A DNA stretch of 64,000 nucleotides from Mesorhizobium loti (GCF_003148495.1 NZ_QGGH01000005.1:353092-417091); one strand, 5' to 3'. Counted from the stretch's first letter, positions 23,892-33,421 are shown. Notes: a model not told the origin generated them from the sequence alone. A program made the numbers and translations.

Positions 23892-25789
23892 GTCGTGCTC
23901 CCGGCGATATTCTGCGTCTCAATGTTCGGAGCCGAAATCTGGATCGGCGCGCTGTCGTCGACAAGCCCCAGGCCCTTGACGCCCTGGATGCGGTGGAACC
24001 GGGCATAGACGCTGTGCGGATCGGCCATCAGCGAGCCGTGCGTGCCCTCTTCGACCAGCCGGCCCTGTTCCATGACGATGATGTGGTCGGCATTGACCAC
24101 CGTCGACAGCCGGTGCGCGATGACGATGGTGGTGCGGCCTTCCATGACCTGGGTCAGCGCCTGCTGGACGCGCGCCTCGGCCTCGTTGTCGAGCGCCGAT
24201 GTCGCTTCGTCGAGCAACAGGATCGGTGCCTGGCGCACAATGGCCCGCGCGATCGATACGCGTTGGCGCTGGCCGCCCGAAAGCGTCACGCCGTTCTCGC
24301 CGACCGGCGTGTCATAGCCCTGCGGCTGCTGGCGGATGAAATCGTCGGCCGCGGCCTGCCTTGCAGCCTGTTCGATCTCGGCGTCGGTGGCGCCCAGCCG
24401 GCCGTAGCGGATGTTGTCGCGGATGGTGCCTTCGAACAGATAGGGCTGCTGCGAGACATAGGCGATGGAGCCGCGCAGCGACTGTTTGGTGACCTTGGAA
24501 ATGTCCTGGCCGTCGATCTCGATCGTGCCCGCCTCGACGTCGTAGAAGCGCTGCAGCAGCGCCACCAGCGTCGTCTTGCCGGCGCCCGAAGCGCCGACGA
24601 TTGCCGTCACCTTGCCGGCGGCCGCGACGAAGCTCAGATCGTGCAGGACCGGCGCCTCCTCGACATAGTGGAAGGAGACGTTGTTGAAGCGCACTTCACC
24701 AGAGGTGAATTTCGCCTCGGCTGCACCCTGCGCGTCGCTCTGCTGCGGCTCTATGTCGAGAAGCTCGTAGATCATGCGCGCATTGACCAGCGCGCGTTCC
24801 ATGCCGACCTGCATGCGCGCCAGCCGGCGGGCCGGATCATAGGCGAGCGTCAGCGCCGTGATGAAGGAAAACACCGCACCCGGCGGCTGGCCGAGAACGG
24901 TGGCTCGATAGCCTGAATAGGCGATGACGCTGGCAAAGGCGATGCCGGCCAGCAGTTCGGAAACCGGCGTCAGCCGCTCGGAGACACGGGCGATCTTGTT
25001 CGACCGCTGTTCGGCATCCTCGGCGAGCTTGCTGATGCGGCGCGACAGCTCGTCCTCCATGGTGAAGGCCTTGACGATGGCGATGCCTTGCGTGGCCTCC
25101 TGCATGGCGCCGATCAGCCGCGAGTTGATCTGCACCGATTCGCGCGTGATGCGCCGCACCCGCCGCATCAAATAGGTGACGGTCCAGATCAGCGGCGGTC
25201 CGATCAGCAGCGAACTCAGCGAAAGGACCGGATCCTGGTAGATCATGACGCCGACCAGGCCGACCAGCGAGACGGCGTCGCGCGCCGTCGACGTCACCGT
25301 CATCGACAACAGGTCGCGAATGCCGTTGACGTTCTCGTTGACCTGCGCGGCCAGCCGTCCGGACCTTGTGTCATTGAAGAAGGAGACGCCGAGCTTCATC
25401 AGATGGTTGAAGATGCGCTGCTGGTAGCGCGCCACCAGATTGTTGCCGATCCTGGCCATCGTCACCGCCTGGCCGTAGCCGGCAAGGCCGCGCAGGATGA
25501 ACGCGCCGAGCAGCGCGGCGCAGATCCACGGGATCAGGTCGCCGCGCCGTTCATAGAAGATCTGGTTGACGACCGGGCTCATGATCCAGGCGGCAAGCGC
25601 CGTCGTCGCCGACACGGTCAGCAGGCAGAGGATCGTGAAAATATACGCGCCCCGATACTCGCGGCCGTTTTCCTGGAGGATGCGGCGGATGACCGCCACG
25701 ATCTCGCCCGCACGGGGTTTCGACAAATTGGGGGGCTGAAATGTCAAATCGGAGCGCTTCGTAGGTTTCCGCTTCCCGCGGCCGGGCAA
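23888..25789 (-). CDS. ABC exporter, fused permease and ATPase (MsbA-like)
   Basis: A 633-residue half-transporter. Six membrane helices lie in residues about 45-335 (FTILCLLTVSATTALAAWI onward), and the nucleotide-binding domain has Walker A GASGAGKTT, signature LSGGQRQR, Walker B ILLLDEATSALD and the switch His in IAHRL. It functions as a homodimer exporting a lipid or drug-like substrate. The best start is the TTG at 25789, which has AGAGGGG about 7 nt upstream; no ATG occurs before the first membrane helix. It lies between glk and dapB. Confidence 0.92.
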   Translation of the reverse strand: MPGRGKRKPTKRSDLTFQPPNLSKPRAGEIVAVIRRILQENGREYRGAYIFTILCLLTVSATTALAAWIMSPVVNQIFYERRGDLIPWICAALLGAFILRGLAGYGQAVTMARIGNNLVARYQQRIFNHLMKLGVSFFNDTRSGRLAAQVNENVNGIRDLLSMTVTSTARDAVSLVGLVGVMIYQDPVLSLSSLLIGPPLIWTVTYLMRRVRRITRESVQINSRLIGAMQEATQGIAIVKAFTMEDELSRRISKLAEDAEQRSNKIARVSERLTPVSELLAGIAFASVIAYSGYRATVLGQPPGAVFSFITALTLAYDPARRLARMQVGMERALVNARMIYELLDIEPQQSDAQGAAEAKFTSGEVRFNNVSFHYVEEAPVLHDLSFVAAAGKVTAIVGASGAGKTTLVALLQRFYDVEAGTIEIDGQDISKVTKQSLRGSIAYVSQQPYLFEGTIRDNIRYGRLGATDAEIEQAARQAAADDFIRQQPQGYDTPVGENGVTLSGGQRQRVSIARAIVRQAPILLLDEATSALDNEAEARVQQALTQVMEGRTTIVIAHRLSTVVNADHIIVMEQGRLVEEGTHGSLMADPHSVYARFHRIQGVKGLGLVDDSAPIQISAPNIETQNIAGSTT

Positions 25790-25825
25790 TTCGGCACCCC
25801 TCTTAACGCCAAGCAGCCGGCTTGC

Positions 25826-26878
25826 CTATGCCTTGGGGTGACTAACTTCGTCGCGCCACCGCCGCCCCTCCGTCTGGACACCAAACAGCGACGGGTTACG
25901 GGCATAGGCGGCAAGGCCCAGAAGTGCGGCCAGCGGGTGGGTGATGACATAGACCGGCATGGTGCGCATCAGCGCGCTGTGCGGCGCCTTGTCCTCGAAG
26001 GCGGCGCGGAAATTGCCGGCTTTCAGAGCCGGCACGATCTTTTGTGCGATGCCGCCGGTGAGGAACACGCCGCCACGGCTCATGAACACCAAAGCGAGAT
26101 CGCCGGCGGTGCGCCCGAGGCAGGTGACGAAGATCTCCAGCGCTTCCTCGGCAACGGGATCGGTTTTCGCCAGCGCCGCGCCGGTGACCTCGGCCGGCGT
26201 GGTGAAGGGCGACGGCTTGCCATCCGCCTTGGCCACCGCCCGATAGACATTGACCAGACCGCGTCCGCACAGTATCTGCTCGCCCGAAATGCGACCTTCG
26301 AGCTTATCGATATGCGGGAAAACCTCGAAATCGCGCGGTGTGCGCGGGCCGATGTCCATATGGCCGCCCTCGCCCGGCACCGGGATCCAGTGGCGAAGCG
26401 CATGGACCAGCCCGGCGACGCCGAGCCCGGTTCCCGGACCGAGCACCACGCGGCCGGCATTGGGCTCCGGCGTGCCGCCACCGATCTTTTCCATGTGCTC
26501 CTCGCCGAGCGCGACGACGGCGAGCGCCTGCGCCTCGAAATCATTGAGCACGACGATGTCGCTCAAGCCGAGGTTGGCGAACATCTGCCTGGGCTTGACG
26601 ATCCACGGGCAGTTGGTGAGCTCGATCTCGTCGCCATCGACCGGGCCGGCCACCGCCAGCACCGCCGAATTGGGGCGCACCGATGAGCGGTCGAGCACGG
26701 CCGCCTGGATCGCTTCGTCGATGGTGTTGTAGTTCGCCGTCTGGACGATGGTTGGCTCGCCGGCCTCGGAATTGGCGTCGAGCACGATCGAAAAGCGCGC
26801 ATTGGTGCCGCCGATGTCGCCGATCAGGATCGGAAACCGCAACAAAGTATCGTCGTCGCCTGTGCCTGGCATGCTCAC
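25826..26878 (-). CDS. glk: Glucokinase
   Basis: A 350-residue ATP-dependent hexokinase of the bacterial Glk family. FPILIGDIGGTNARFSIV is the phosphate-1 motif, VLNDFEAQALAV the catalytic Asp, VVLGPGTGLGVAGL the phosphate-2 region, VPGEGGHMDIG the sugar-binding Glu/His, and VFLTGGIAQKI the adenosine motif. GTG at 26878 is annotated because GGAG lies 6 nt before it; the ATG at 26872 is the alternative. It leads the run glk, ABC exporter, dapB, gpmA. Confidence 0.95.
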   Translation of the reverse strand: MSMPGTGDDDTLLRFPILIGDIGGTNARFSIVLDANSEAGEPTIVQTANYNTIDEAIQAAVLDRSSVRPNSAVLAVAGPVDGDEIELTNCPWIVKPRQMFANLGLSDIVVLNDFEAQALAVVALGEEHMEKIGGGTPEPNAGRVVLGPGTGLGVAGLVHALRHWIPVPGEGGHMDIGPRTPRDFEVFPHIDKLEGRISGEQILCGRGLVNVYRAVAKADGKPSPFTTPAEVTGAALAKTDPVAEEALEIFVTCLGRTAGDLALVFMSRGGVFLTGGIAQKIVPALKAGNFRAAFEDKAPHSALMRTMPVYVITHPLAALLGLAAYARNPSLFGVQTEGRRWRDEVSHPKA

Positions 26879-27045
26879 GTCCGTCTCCGGCGCCCCGACG
26901 GCATCTAGCCGTTCTCCCGTTGACTAGCGCATGAGTTTGAAAAGGGAAACGGTTTTCGACCCCGGCGGCGCGCAGACACAGCTTCTGCGGCCAAACGGCC
27001 ACTGTTTCGCAAAAATGAGCCCTAAACCGATTGATGCCGCAACAA

Positions 27046-28140
27046 TCAGTTTCCCGGCGGCCGTGGCCGCGGCAGCGGGACGCCGATCTCGGGGGTCGCG
27101 GTGAAGGCGTTCACCGCGCTTGGCAGTCCAGTCATACCACTAGCCGCGGTGGCGGGCAGTGACGGCGCTTCGGGTTCAGGTGCGGCCACCGCAACCGGCA
27201 CGCTTCCGCCGTGGTAGGTCGCCGCCTCGGCAGAGGCCGGCCCCGGCGCGTCGAGCACGGCGCGGCATTCGCTGGGCAGGTTCGCCATCGTCATCAGGTC
27301 GCGGGCCTTCGGCGCATCCGGGTTCTTGTTGGGCCGCCACGGCTCCTGCGTAAACCACCAGGCCAGCGGCTTGCCGCAGCCATCATCGTCCGGCGTCGCT
27401 TCCTGCGCCTTGCAGCCGGGCGAACCCGGCTGACAGCCGATGCGCATGTGGAAATGATAGTCGTGGCCCCAGAACGGCCTCACCTTGCGCAGCCAGCTGC
27501 GGTCGCCCTTGACGGTGTCGCAGAGCTTTTTCTTGATGCCCGGATTGACCAGGATGCGCTCGACTTGGCTGTAGCTGGCCGCGCGCTTCAGAAGCCTTGT
27601 ATGTGCCGGGGTCCATAGCGCGTCCTTCACCAGATGGGTCTTCTCGTCGACCATCAAGGTGGCGCTCATGCTTTCGCGCTGCGCCATCGACAGCGGGCGG
27701 CTGGGCATCGGCGTCAGCCAGATGTCGGCGTCCAGCCCGATCTGGTGCGAGGCATGCCCAGTCATCATCGGGCCGCCGCGCGGCTGCGAAATGTCGCCGA
27801 TCAAAAGCCCTGGCCAACCATCGACTGCTGCGTCGCGCGACAATTGCTCGATCACCGCGATCATCGCCGGATGGCCCCAGCGGCGGTTGCGCGACGGCCG
27901 CATCACCTCCCAGGTCGGACCATCCATCGGAATGGCGACGCCGCCGGCGAAGCAGCCCTTGGAATAGAAGCCTATCGACTGCGCAGCGGTCGCGGCCGGC
28001 AGCTTCTTGGCGCCGAACAGATCTTTTGCCCGTTCTTCGGCACTCGCCGGCTGCGTGGCGAGCCCTGCCAGGGCAAGCAGACCGAGCGCAGCGGCCAACA
28101 GGGGCGTTTTGCCGAGAAATGGCAGCATCGCTGTCTTCAT
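27046..28140 (-). CDS. mepA: Penicillin-insensitive murein endopeptidase
   Basis: A 364-residue periplasmic LAS-family zinc peptidase that cuts D-Ala-mDAP cross-links in peptidoglycan. A signal peptide is visible (KTAMLPFLGKTPLLAAALGLLALAGLA, then ASAEE). Zinc and catalytic residues are in GGPMMTGHASHQIGLDADIWL and RPFWGHDYHFHMRIGC, and six or more Cys fit the disulfides of MepA. The last 80 residues are a Pro/Ala-rich tail ending RPRPPGN that the E. coli enzyme lacks. The start at 28140 fits the signal peptide better than 28188. Confidence 0.93.
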   Translation of the reverse strand: MKTAMLPFLGKTPLLAAALGLLALAGLATQPASAEERAKDLFGAKKLPAATAAQSIGFYSKGCFAGGVAIPMDGPTWEVMRPSRNRRWGHPAMIAVIEQLSRDAAVDGWPGLLIGDISQPRGGPMMTGHASHQIGLDADIWLTPMPSRPLSMAQRESMSATLMVDEKTHLVKDALWTPAHTRLLKRAASYSQVERILVNPGIKKKLCDTVKGDRSWLRKVRPFWGHDYHFHMRIGCQPGSPGCKAQEATPDDDGCGKPLAWWFTQEPWRPNKNPDAPKARDLMTMANLPSECRAVLDAPGPASAEAATYHGGSVPVAVAAPEPEAPSLPATAASGMTGLPSAVNAFTATPEIGVPLPRPRPPGN

Positions 28141-28206
28141 GAAACCGGTTCCCCACCGCAATCTGTAAGGCCGAATCATAGCATGCAAAGCCCCACGCTT
28201 CGATCG

Positions 28207-29106
28207 TCAGCCCTTCATCGGGCTGCGCGCGTCACCGTCGCGCCAGTCGCCGCTTGCCCACATATGGTCGAAGGCGGCGCGGTAATCCGGAAAGCGAAAG
28301 CGATAGCCCGCCGCCTTGATCGCCGCATTGGCGACACGCTTGTTCTCGCCATAGAAGGACCGCGCCATGGGCGAAAGTTGGGCGGCGTCGAAGGGAATTT
28401 CGGGCGGCGGTTCGATACCCATCAATGAAGCGGCATAGGCGACGACATCCTGCGGCGGCGCTGGCATGTCATCGGTGACATTGAAGATGCCGCCTGTATT
28501 GCCATCGATGAGCTGCCACAGGGAGCCTGCAATGTCGTCGCAATGGATGCGGTTGAACACCTGATCCGGTTTGACCAGCCGCCTTGCGCTGCCGTTTTCC
28601 AGATTGACCAGGGCGTTGCGGCCCGGCCCGTAAATGCCGGAAAGCCGCAGGATCGCCACCGGCCGGCCGATGTCCGTGCCCAATCGCAGCCAGTCCTGCT
28701 CGGCAGCAACCCGCATCACCGAGCGCTTCGACACCGGACGGCATTGCGCCGTTTCGTCGACCCAGGCGCCGTCATAATTGCCGTAAACCCCGACCGTGGA
28801 GAGATAGCCGATCCATTCCAGCGCCGGCATTTGAGCGATTACCTCTCGCGCGGCATTCAGAACGGGATCGCCGGCCTCTTCCGGGGCAACCGAAATCAGC
28901 AGATGCGTCGTCGTTTCCAGCGCATCGCCGATTTCCTCGGTCAGCGCACCGTCAAAGAGCAGCGGAGCGATGCCGGCCTGCCGCAGCACCTCGAATTTGT
29001 CCGCTGAGCGCGTCGTGCCGAAGATCCTGGCGGCGCCTTTGTTAGCCCCAGCAAAGGCCCTGCCCGAATAGCCAGCGCCGAAGATGAATATCTGTTTTTC
29101 GCTCAT
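28207..29106 (-). CDS. NAD-dependent epimerase/dehydratase family protein (atypical SDR)
   Basis: A 299-residue extended SDR-like protein. QIFIFGAGYSGRAFAG is the N-terminal Rossmann motif with GxGxxG, and the active-site region LSTVGVYGNYDGAWVDE has Tyr in a YGNYDG context instead of the usual YxxxK. ILRLSGIYGPGRNALVNL and VNRIHCDDIA-like sequence (FNRIHCDDIAGSLW) match the YeeZ-type family. The start at 29106 overlaps the queG stop (ATGA). Substrate unknown. Confidence 0.85.
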   Translation of the reverse strand: MSEKQIFIFGAGYSGRAFAGANKGAARIFGTTRSADKFEVLRQAGIAPLLFDGALTEEIGDALETTTHLLISVAPEEAGDPVLNAAREVIAQMPALEWIGYLSTVGVYGNYDGAWVDETAQCRPVSKRSVMRVAAEQDWLRLGTDIGRPVAILRLSGIYGPGRNALVNLENGSARRLVKPDQVFNRIHCDDIAGSLWQLIDGNTGGIFNVTDDMPAPPQDVVAYAASLMGIEPPPEIPFDAAQLSPMARSFYGENKRVANAAIKAAGYRFRFPDYRAAFDHMWASGDWRDGDARSPMKG

Positions 29107-30257
29107 GCATGCGCCCTGGTTGGCCGGGCCAGACGCCATTCATCGCGCACGGCTTCGTCGCTCTCGGTTTTCAGGCCGGCGGCGGCCCGTTCGGAATATT
29201 CGGCGGCCGGCACCAGCCGCGCCAGCGCCCATATTGCCGCGCCCCGCACCAGTGGCGAGGCGTCGTCCAGCAAGGCACGCACGGCGCCGGCAAGTGAGGC
29301 ATCGCCGGAATTGCCGGCGGCGATCAGCACGTTGCGGACAAACCGGTCGCGGCCGATGCGTTTTATCGGCGAACCGGAGAAGAAGGCGCGGAAGGAAGCG
29401 TCGTCCAGTTGCACCAGGTCGGCGAGCGGCGGTTCGCGCAATTCGTCGCGCGCGGCAAGCTTGGCCTCGGACGCGGCTTTCGCGAACTTGTTCCAGGGGC
29501 AGGCGGCGAGGCAGTCGTCGCAGCCATAGATGCGGTTGCCGATCTTCTCGCGGAATTCATGCGGGATCGGTCCCTTGTTCTCGATGGTGAGATAGGAGAT
29601 GCAGCGCCGCGCATCGAGCCGGTAGGGCGCCGGGAAAGCATCGGTCGGGCATGCATCTAGGCAGGCGCGGCAGGAGCCGCAATGGTCGATCTCGGCGCGG
29701 TCGGGCGTAAGCTCGGCTGTGGTGAAGATGGTGCCGAGGAACAGCCAGGAGCCATGCTCGCGGCTGACCAGATTGGTGTGCTTGCCTTGCCAGCCGAGCC
29801 CGGCGGCCTCGGCCAGCGGCTTTTCCATCACAGGTGCGGTGTCGACGAACACCTTCACGTCGCCGCCGGCGCGCGCCACGATCTTGCCGGCGATTTCCTT
29901 CAGCCGGCCCTTCATCACATCGTGATAGTCGCGGTTTTGCGCATAGACCGAGATGGCGCCGCGGTCGCGCTTGGCCAGCACACCGCGCGGATCATGGTCG
30001 GGGCCGTAGTTCATCGCCAGCACGATGATCGAGCGCACCTGCGGCCACAGTGCGGTCGGTTCGCCACGGCGTTGCAGCGTCTCCGCGATCCAGTCCATCG
30101 AGCCGTGGAAGCCATCGGCGACGAATTCGGCAAGGCGGGCAGGCGCCAGCGGGATCGCATCGGGGGTGGTGACGGCGACGGCATCGAAGCCGGCGCGGCG
30201 CGCCTCTGCGTCGATCAGCGCGCGCAGTTTTGCGGCGTCAGAAGTCGAGGTCCGCAT
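29103..30257 (-). CDS. queG: Epoxyqueuosine reductase
   Basis: A 384-residue cobalamin- and Fe-S-dependent enzyme for the last step of tRNA queuosine synthesis. Two 4Fe-4S motifs are present: CGSCRACLDACPTDAF and GCDDCLAACPWNKFA. The substrate region CISYLTIENKGPIPHEF is typical, and the C-terminus has HEAT-like helices (ALLDDASPLVRGAAIWALARL). The length is normal. It overlaps the FzlA-like gene upstream by 20 nt and the epimerase downstream by 4 nt, so the three form one operon. Confidence 0.96.
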   Translation of the reverse strand: MRTSTSDAAKLRALIDAEARRAGFDAVAVTTPDAIPLAPARLAEFVADGFHGSMDWIAETLQRRGEPTALWPQVRSIIVLAMNYGPDHDPRGVLAKRDRGAISVYAQNRDYHDVMKGRLKEIAGKIVARAGGDVKVFVDTAPVMEKPLAEAAGLGWQGKHTNLVSREHGSWLFLGTIFTTAELTPDRAEIDHCGSCRACLDACPTDAFPAPYRLDARRCISYLTIENKGPIPHEFREKIGNRIYGCDDCLAACPWNKFAKAASEAKLAARDELREPPLADLVQLDDASFRAFFSGSPIKRIGRDRFVRNVLIAAGNSGDASLAGAVRALLDDASPLVRGAAIWALARLVPAAEYSERAAAGLKTESDEAVRDEWRLARPTRAHA

Positions 30258-30930
30258 AATGCGACACCGGCGACAGGCCGCGCACCCGGTCGGTCAGGAG
30301 CGGCCGGAAGGAGGGTCGCGACTTCACCCGCGTGTACCATTCGCGCGCTGCGGCGTGTTCACGCCAGTCGATCTCGCCGAGATAATCGAGCACCGACAGC
30401 GTTGCGGCGGCCGCGAGATCGGCATAGGTGACCCTCGAGCCAGCCAGCCAATGGCGGGTGCCGGCCAACCAGTTGGTGTATTTCATGTGCTGGCGGATGT
30501 TGGCGCGCGCGGCACGGATCGCGCCCGAATCGGGCGAGCCGCCGCCCGCCGTTTCCGGCATGACCGGCTTCAGCACGCGCTCGCGCACCAAATGGCGGGT
30601 GACTTCGCTTTCGGCCTTGTTGAGATACCAGTCGATCAGCCGGCGGATTTCGGCGCGCTGCATCGGGTCCTCGGCGAACAGCCGCTTGTCGCGTTTGAGC
30701 ACGCCGCGCGTTTCATCGAGATATTCCGAGATCACCGTTGCGCCGACGATCGGCACGTCGCCTTCGGCCAGCAGGATCGGCAGCGTACCGGCCGGGTTCA
30801 GCGCCAGGAACTCCTTGCGTCGGGTCCACGGCTTTTCCTCGATCAGGGCCAGCTCCTCGCCATACTCGCCGAAAGCGAGGCGGACGAAGCGACAGGTGGC
30901 GAACATGGGATGGTGGAAAAGCGTCAGCAT
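30238..30930 (-). CDS. Glutathione S-transferase-fold protein, FzlA-like
   Basis: A 230-residue GST-fold protein with N-terminal MLTLFHHPMFATCRFVRLAFGEYG, then EEKPWTRRKEFLALNPAGTLPIL and VISEYLDETRG. This arrangement is the signature of alphaproteobacterial FzlA, which binds FtsZ filaments and couples division to wall synthesis. It lacks an obvious catalytic Ser/Cys in the usual GST position, as expected of FzlA. It sits divergent from uppP (undecaprenyl-PP phosphatase), a fitting neighbour. The FzlA assignment is by motif recall and not by alignment. Confidence 0.8.
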   Translation of the reverse strand: MLTLFHHPMFATCRFVRLAFGEYGEELALIEEKPWTRRKEFLALNPAGTLPILLAEGDVPIVGATVISEYLDETRGVLKRDKRLFAEDPMQRAEIRRLIDWYLNKAESEVTRHLVRERVLKPVMPETAGGGSPDSGAIRAARANIRQHMKYTNWLAGTRHWLAGSRVTYADLAAAATLSVLDYLGEIDWREHAAAREWYTRVKSRPSFRPLLTDRVRGLSPVSHYADLDF

Positions 30931-31091
30931 GGTTCCGCGATGATAAAGCGCACTGGCGAATCGCAGGGCGCACCGGTAAGTCTTGGCCGCCCGGTTAGCG
31001 GGCCGTCAGAGTGTTGCGACCTATAGGGGGACTTCAACGCCATGACAAGCAAGCCGTTCTGTTAGCCGTCACGCCAAATGCCGAGGTAGCC

Positions 31092-31898
31092 ATGGAAAGC
31101 CAGACCATCGTCGAAGCCCTGCTGCTCGGCCTGCTGGAGGGGCTGACCGAGTTCATCCCGGTGTCGTCCACCGGCCATATCCTGCTCGCCGGCCATTTCC
31201 TCGGCTTCCACTCGACCGGCAAGGCTTTCGAGATCCTGATCCAGCTCGGCGCCATCCTGGCGATCCTCAGTGTCTATTTCCGCCGTCTGTGGAAAATGCT
31301 GCTCGACCTGCCGCATGACCGGCTGACACGGCATTTCGTCATCGGCATCCTCATTGCTTTCCTGCCGGCGGCGATCATCGGCGCGCTGGCGCATGATTTC
31401 ATCAAGACAGTGCTGTTCGAATCGCCAAGGCTGATCTGCATCATGCTGATCATCGGCGGCGTCGTGCTGCTGGCTGTCGATCGCATGAACCTCAAACCCG
31501 TCTACCGCGACGTCGAGCGATTCCCGACCCGGCTTTACCTGCAGATTGGGCTTTTCCAGTGCCTGTCGCTGATTCCCGGCACGTCGCGCTCGGGTTCGAC
31601 GATCGTCGGCGCACTGCTTTTAGGCGTCGACAAGCGGGCGGCGGCGGAATTTTCCTTCTTCCTTGCGATCCCGACCATGGTCGGCGCCTTCGCCTTCGAC
31701 CTGTTCAAGAACCGCAACGTACTGAGCAGCGCCGACCTGCCGATCATTGCCGTCGGCTTCGTTGCCGCCTTCATCACAGCGCTCATCGTCGTGCGCTTCC
31801 TGCTCGATTACGTCTCGCGCAACGGCTACTCGCTGTTCGGCTGGTGGCGGCTGGTGGTGGGTGTTGTCGGGCTGGTTGGCTTGATGATCTGGGGGTGA
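31092..31898 (+). CDS. uppP: Undecaprenyl-diphosphatase
   Basis: A 268-residue polytopic membrane enzyme that recycles the undecaprenyl carrier lipid for wall and polysaccharide synthesis and gives bacitracin resistance. LGLLEGLTEFIPVSSTGHIL is the (E/Q)xxxE-containing first motif. SLIPGTSRSGSTIVGALLLG is the PGxSRSG second motif, with the catalytic residues. Both are intact. The ATG at 31092 begins the conserved region; upstream in-frame starts are not supported. A strong palindrome follows the stop. Confidence 0.96.
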   Translation: MESQTIVEALLLGLLEGLTEFIPVSSTGHILLAGHFLGFHSTGKAFEILIQLGAILAILSVYFRRLWKMLLDLPHDRLTRHFVIGILIAFLPAAIIGALAHDFIKTVLFESPRLICIMLIIGGVVLLAVDRMNLKPVYRDVERFPTRLYLQIGLFQCLSLIPGTSRSGSTIVGALLLGVDKRAAAEFSFFLAIPTMVGAFAFDLFKNRNVLSSADLPIIAVGFVAAFITALIVVRFLLDYVSRNGYSLFGWWRLVVGVVGLVGLMIWG

Positions 31899-31921
31899 GG
31901 AGTGGTCCGCGACCTCCTCGA

Positions 31922-31984
31922 CTTCGTCATCCACGGGCGGAGCAAGGAGCGTAGCGACGCAGCGCAGACCCGTGGATGACGAAG
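31922..31984. repeat. GTCATCC palindromic repeat, copy 1, between convergent genes
   Basis: Perfect 16-bp arms, CTTCGTCATCCACGGG (31922-31937) and CCCGTGGATGACGAAG (31969-31984), enclose a 31-nt loop CGGAGCAAGGAGCGTAGCGA and so on. It lies between the ends of uppP and yraN and could terminate both. The element at 50733-50792 is related, reversed, with covarying arm bases. Confidence 0.9.
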
Positions 31985-31992
31985 GATGTTCC

Positions 31993-32388
31993 TCAATTCC
32001 GCCCATAAAACGCATTCTCGACATGCACCGGCCAGCACCAGGGCAGCACCGCGACCATGTCGAAGCGCATCGACAGTTTGCCGTAATCCGACTGGCGCGA
32101 CAGCCAGATGTCGGCCGCTGCCTCGATGCGGCGTTCCGATTCATGGCCGATCGCCTCCATGGCTTCCATCAGCGTGCGGCGCGCCTTGACCTCGACGAAC
32201 AGCACCAGGTCGCCGCGCCGCGCGATCAGGTCGATCTCGCCGAAGCGCGTGCGATGGCGGCGCGCCAGGATCCGGTAGCCCTTCAGCATCAGCGCTGCCG
32301 CCGCCAGCCATTCGCCGCGATGACCACGCCGATAGGCCTTCTGGCGGCTGGCAATCGGGCGCTCAGCCACCGCCCTCTCCGGAAGCAT
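31993..32388 (-). CDS. YraN/UPF0102 family protein
   Basis: A 131-residue protein of the UPF0102 endonuclease-like fold: RRGHRGEWLAAAALMLKGYRILARRHRTRFGEIDLIARRGDLVLFVEVKAR carries the conserved E, D, and ExK of a PD-(D/E)xK nuclease core. Its role is unproven, though some relatives act in DNA processing. The reading frame begins 26 nt inside the 3' end of rsmI, the usual genomic partner, so the two are co-transcribed. Confidence 0.9.
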   Translation of the reverse strand: MLPERAVAERPIASRQKAYRRGHRGEWLAAAALMLKGYRILARRHRTRFGEIDLIARRGDLVLFVEVKARRTLMEAMEAIGHESERRIEAAADIWLSRQSDYGKLSMRFDMVAVLPWCWPVHVENAFYGRN

Positions 32389-33289
32389 CCTTAAGCTCGA
32401 GCAGCCGCCGATAGAGTGCCTGTTTCTGGCCGCCGGTCATTTTCGCGGCTTCGGCGGCTGCCTTGGAGGCCGGCATCTCGGCGGCGAGCGACAAAAGCAG
32501 GCGGTCGATGTCTTCAGGTTCGTCGGCCTTCGCCTCGGCCGGGCCGACGCAAACGACGATCTCGCCCTTCGGCGTATCGGCCGCCGCATAGTGGTCGGCG
32601 AGCGCCTGCAGCGTGCCGGTGCGCATCTCCTCGAAGGTTTTGGTCAATTCCCTGCCGATCGCCGCCTTGCGCTGACCGCCGAGCGCTTCGACCATGGCGA
32701 CAAGCGAGTCAGCCAGCCGGCGCGGCGATTCGAAGAAGATCAGCGTCGCCGGCACGGCTTTCAGTGCCTCCAGCCGCGTCAGCCGCTGCCCTGATTTGAC
32801 CGGCAGAAAGCCGGCGAACATGAAGGCATCCGAGGGCAGGCCGGATGCCGTCAGCGCGGCGAGCGGCGCCGATGGACCGGGGATCGGCACGACGCGAATG
32901 CCGTGGTCGAGCGCCTCGCCGACCAGCCGGTAGCCGGGATCCGAGACCAGCGGCGTGCCGGCATCGGAGATCAGCGCCACGCTCTGTCCGGCCTGGAGCG
33001 CCGCGATCAGCTTCGGCCCGGCCTCGCCGGCATTGTGCTCGTGATAGGCCGTGGTGCGGCGGCGGATGCCGTAACGGTCGAGCAGCACGCGCGACACCCG
33101 CGTGTCCTCGCAAGCGACGATGTCGGCGGCGGCCAGCGTTTCCAGCGCGCGCAGCGTGATGTCGGCCAGATTGCCGATCGGCGTCGCCACCAGATAGAGC
33201 GCCGGCTCGAGCGGCCGGGCCGCGATCTCGGCCTGACCGACCACATAGCTACGCTTGCCCGTCTCGCCGGTCACTGATGCCTTCTCCAT
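32363..33289 (-). CDS. rsmI: 16S rRNA (cytidine(1402)-2'-O)-methyltransferase
   Basis: A 308-residue tetrapyrrole-methylase-fold enzyme that 2'-O-methylates C1402 in the ribosomal P site. LYLVATPIGNLADITLRALETL, ACEDTRVSRVLLDRYGI, ISDAGTPLVSDPGYRLV and VPIPGPSAPLAALTASGLPSD are the successive family motifs. The C-terminus carries the RsmI-specific helical tail (KMTGGQKQALYRRLLEL). The ATG at 33289 gives a roughly 27-residue leader before homology, so a later start is possible. Confidence 0.95.
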   Translation of the reverse strand: MEKASVTGETGKRSYVVGQAEIAARPLEPALYLVATPIGNLADITLRALETLAAADIVACEDTRVSRVLLDRYGIRRRTTAYHEHNAGEAGPKLIAALQAGQSVALISDAGTPLVSDPGYRLVGEALDHGIRVVPIPGPSAPLAALTASGLPSDAFMFAGFLPVKSGQRLTRLEALKAVPATLIFFESPRRLADSLVAMVEALGGQRKAAIGRELTKTFEEMRTGTLQALADHYAAADTPKGEIVVCVGPAEAKADEPEDIDRLLLSLAAEMPASKAAAEAAKMTGGQKQALYRRLLELKDASGEGGG

Positions 33290-33421
33290 TCAGAACCTGT
33301 TTGGCACGACTGACGTCGGCTTGCAAAAGCTGACGTTGCGTCTCCCCCGCCATTCCTTTGCCACAGTAGGGAACGAAACCGGCTACGGCAGATTTACCCC
33401 CTGATTCCCGAGGAGGACAGG

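Noticed and set aside
31993..33289. Idea that gshB/comM at the left edge were split from rsmI/yraN by an inversion
   Set aside because: rsmI, yraN and gshB are often neighbours in alphaproteobacteria, but nothing in the sequence marks an inversion endpoint at either site, so it remains speculation.
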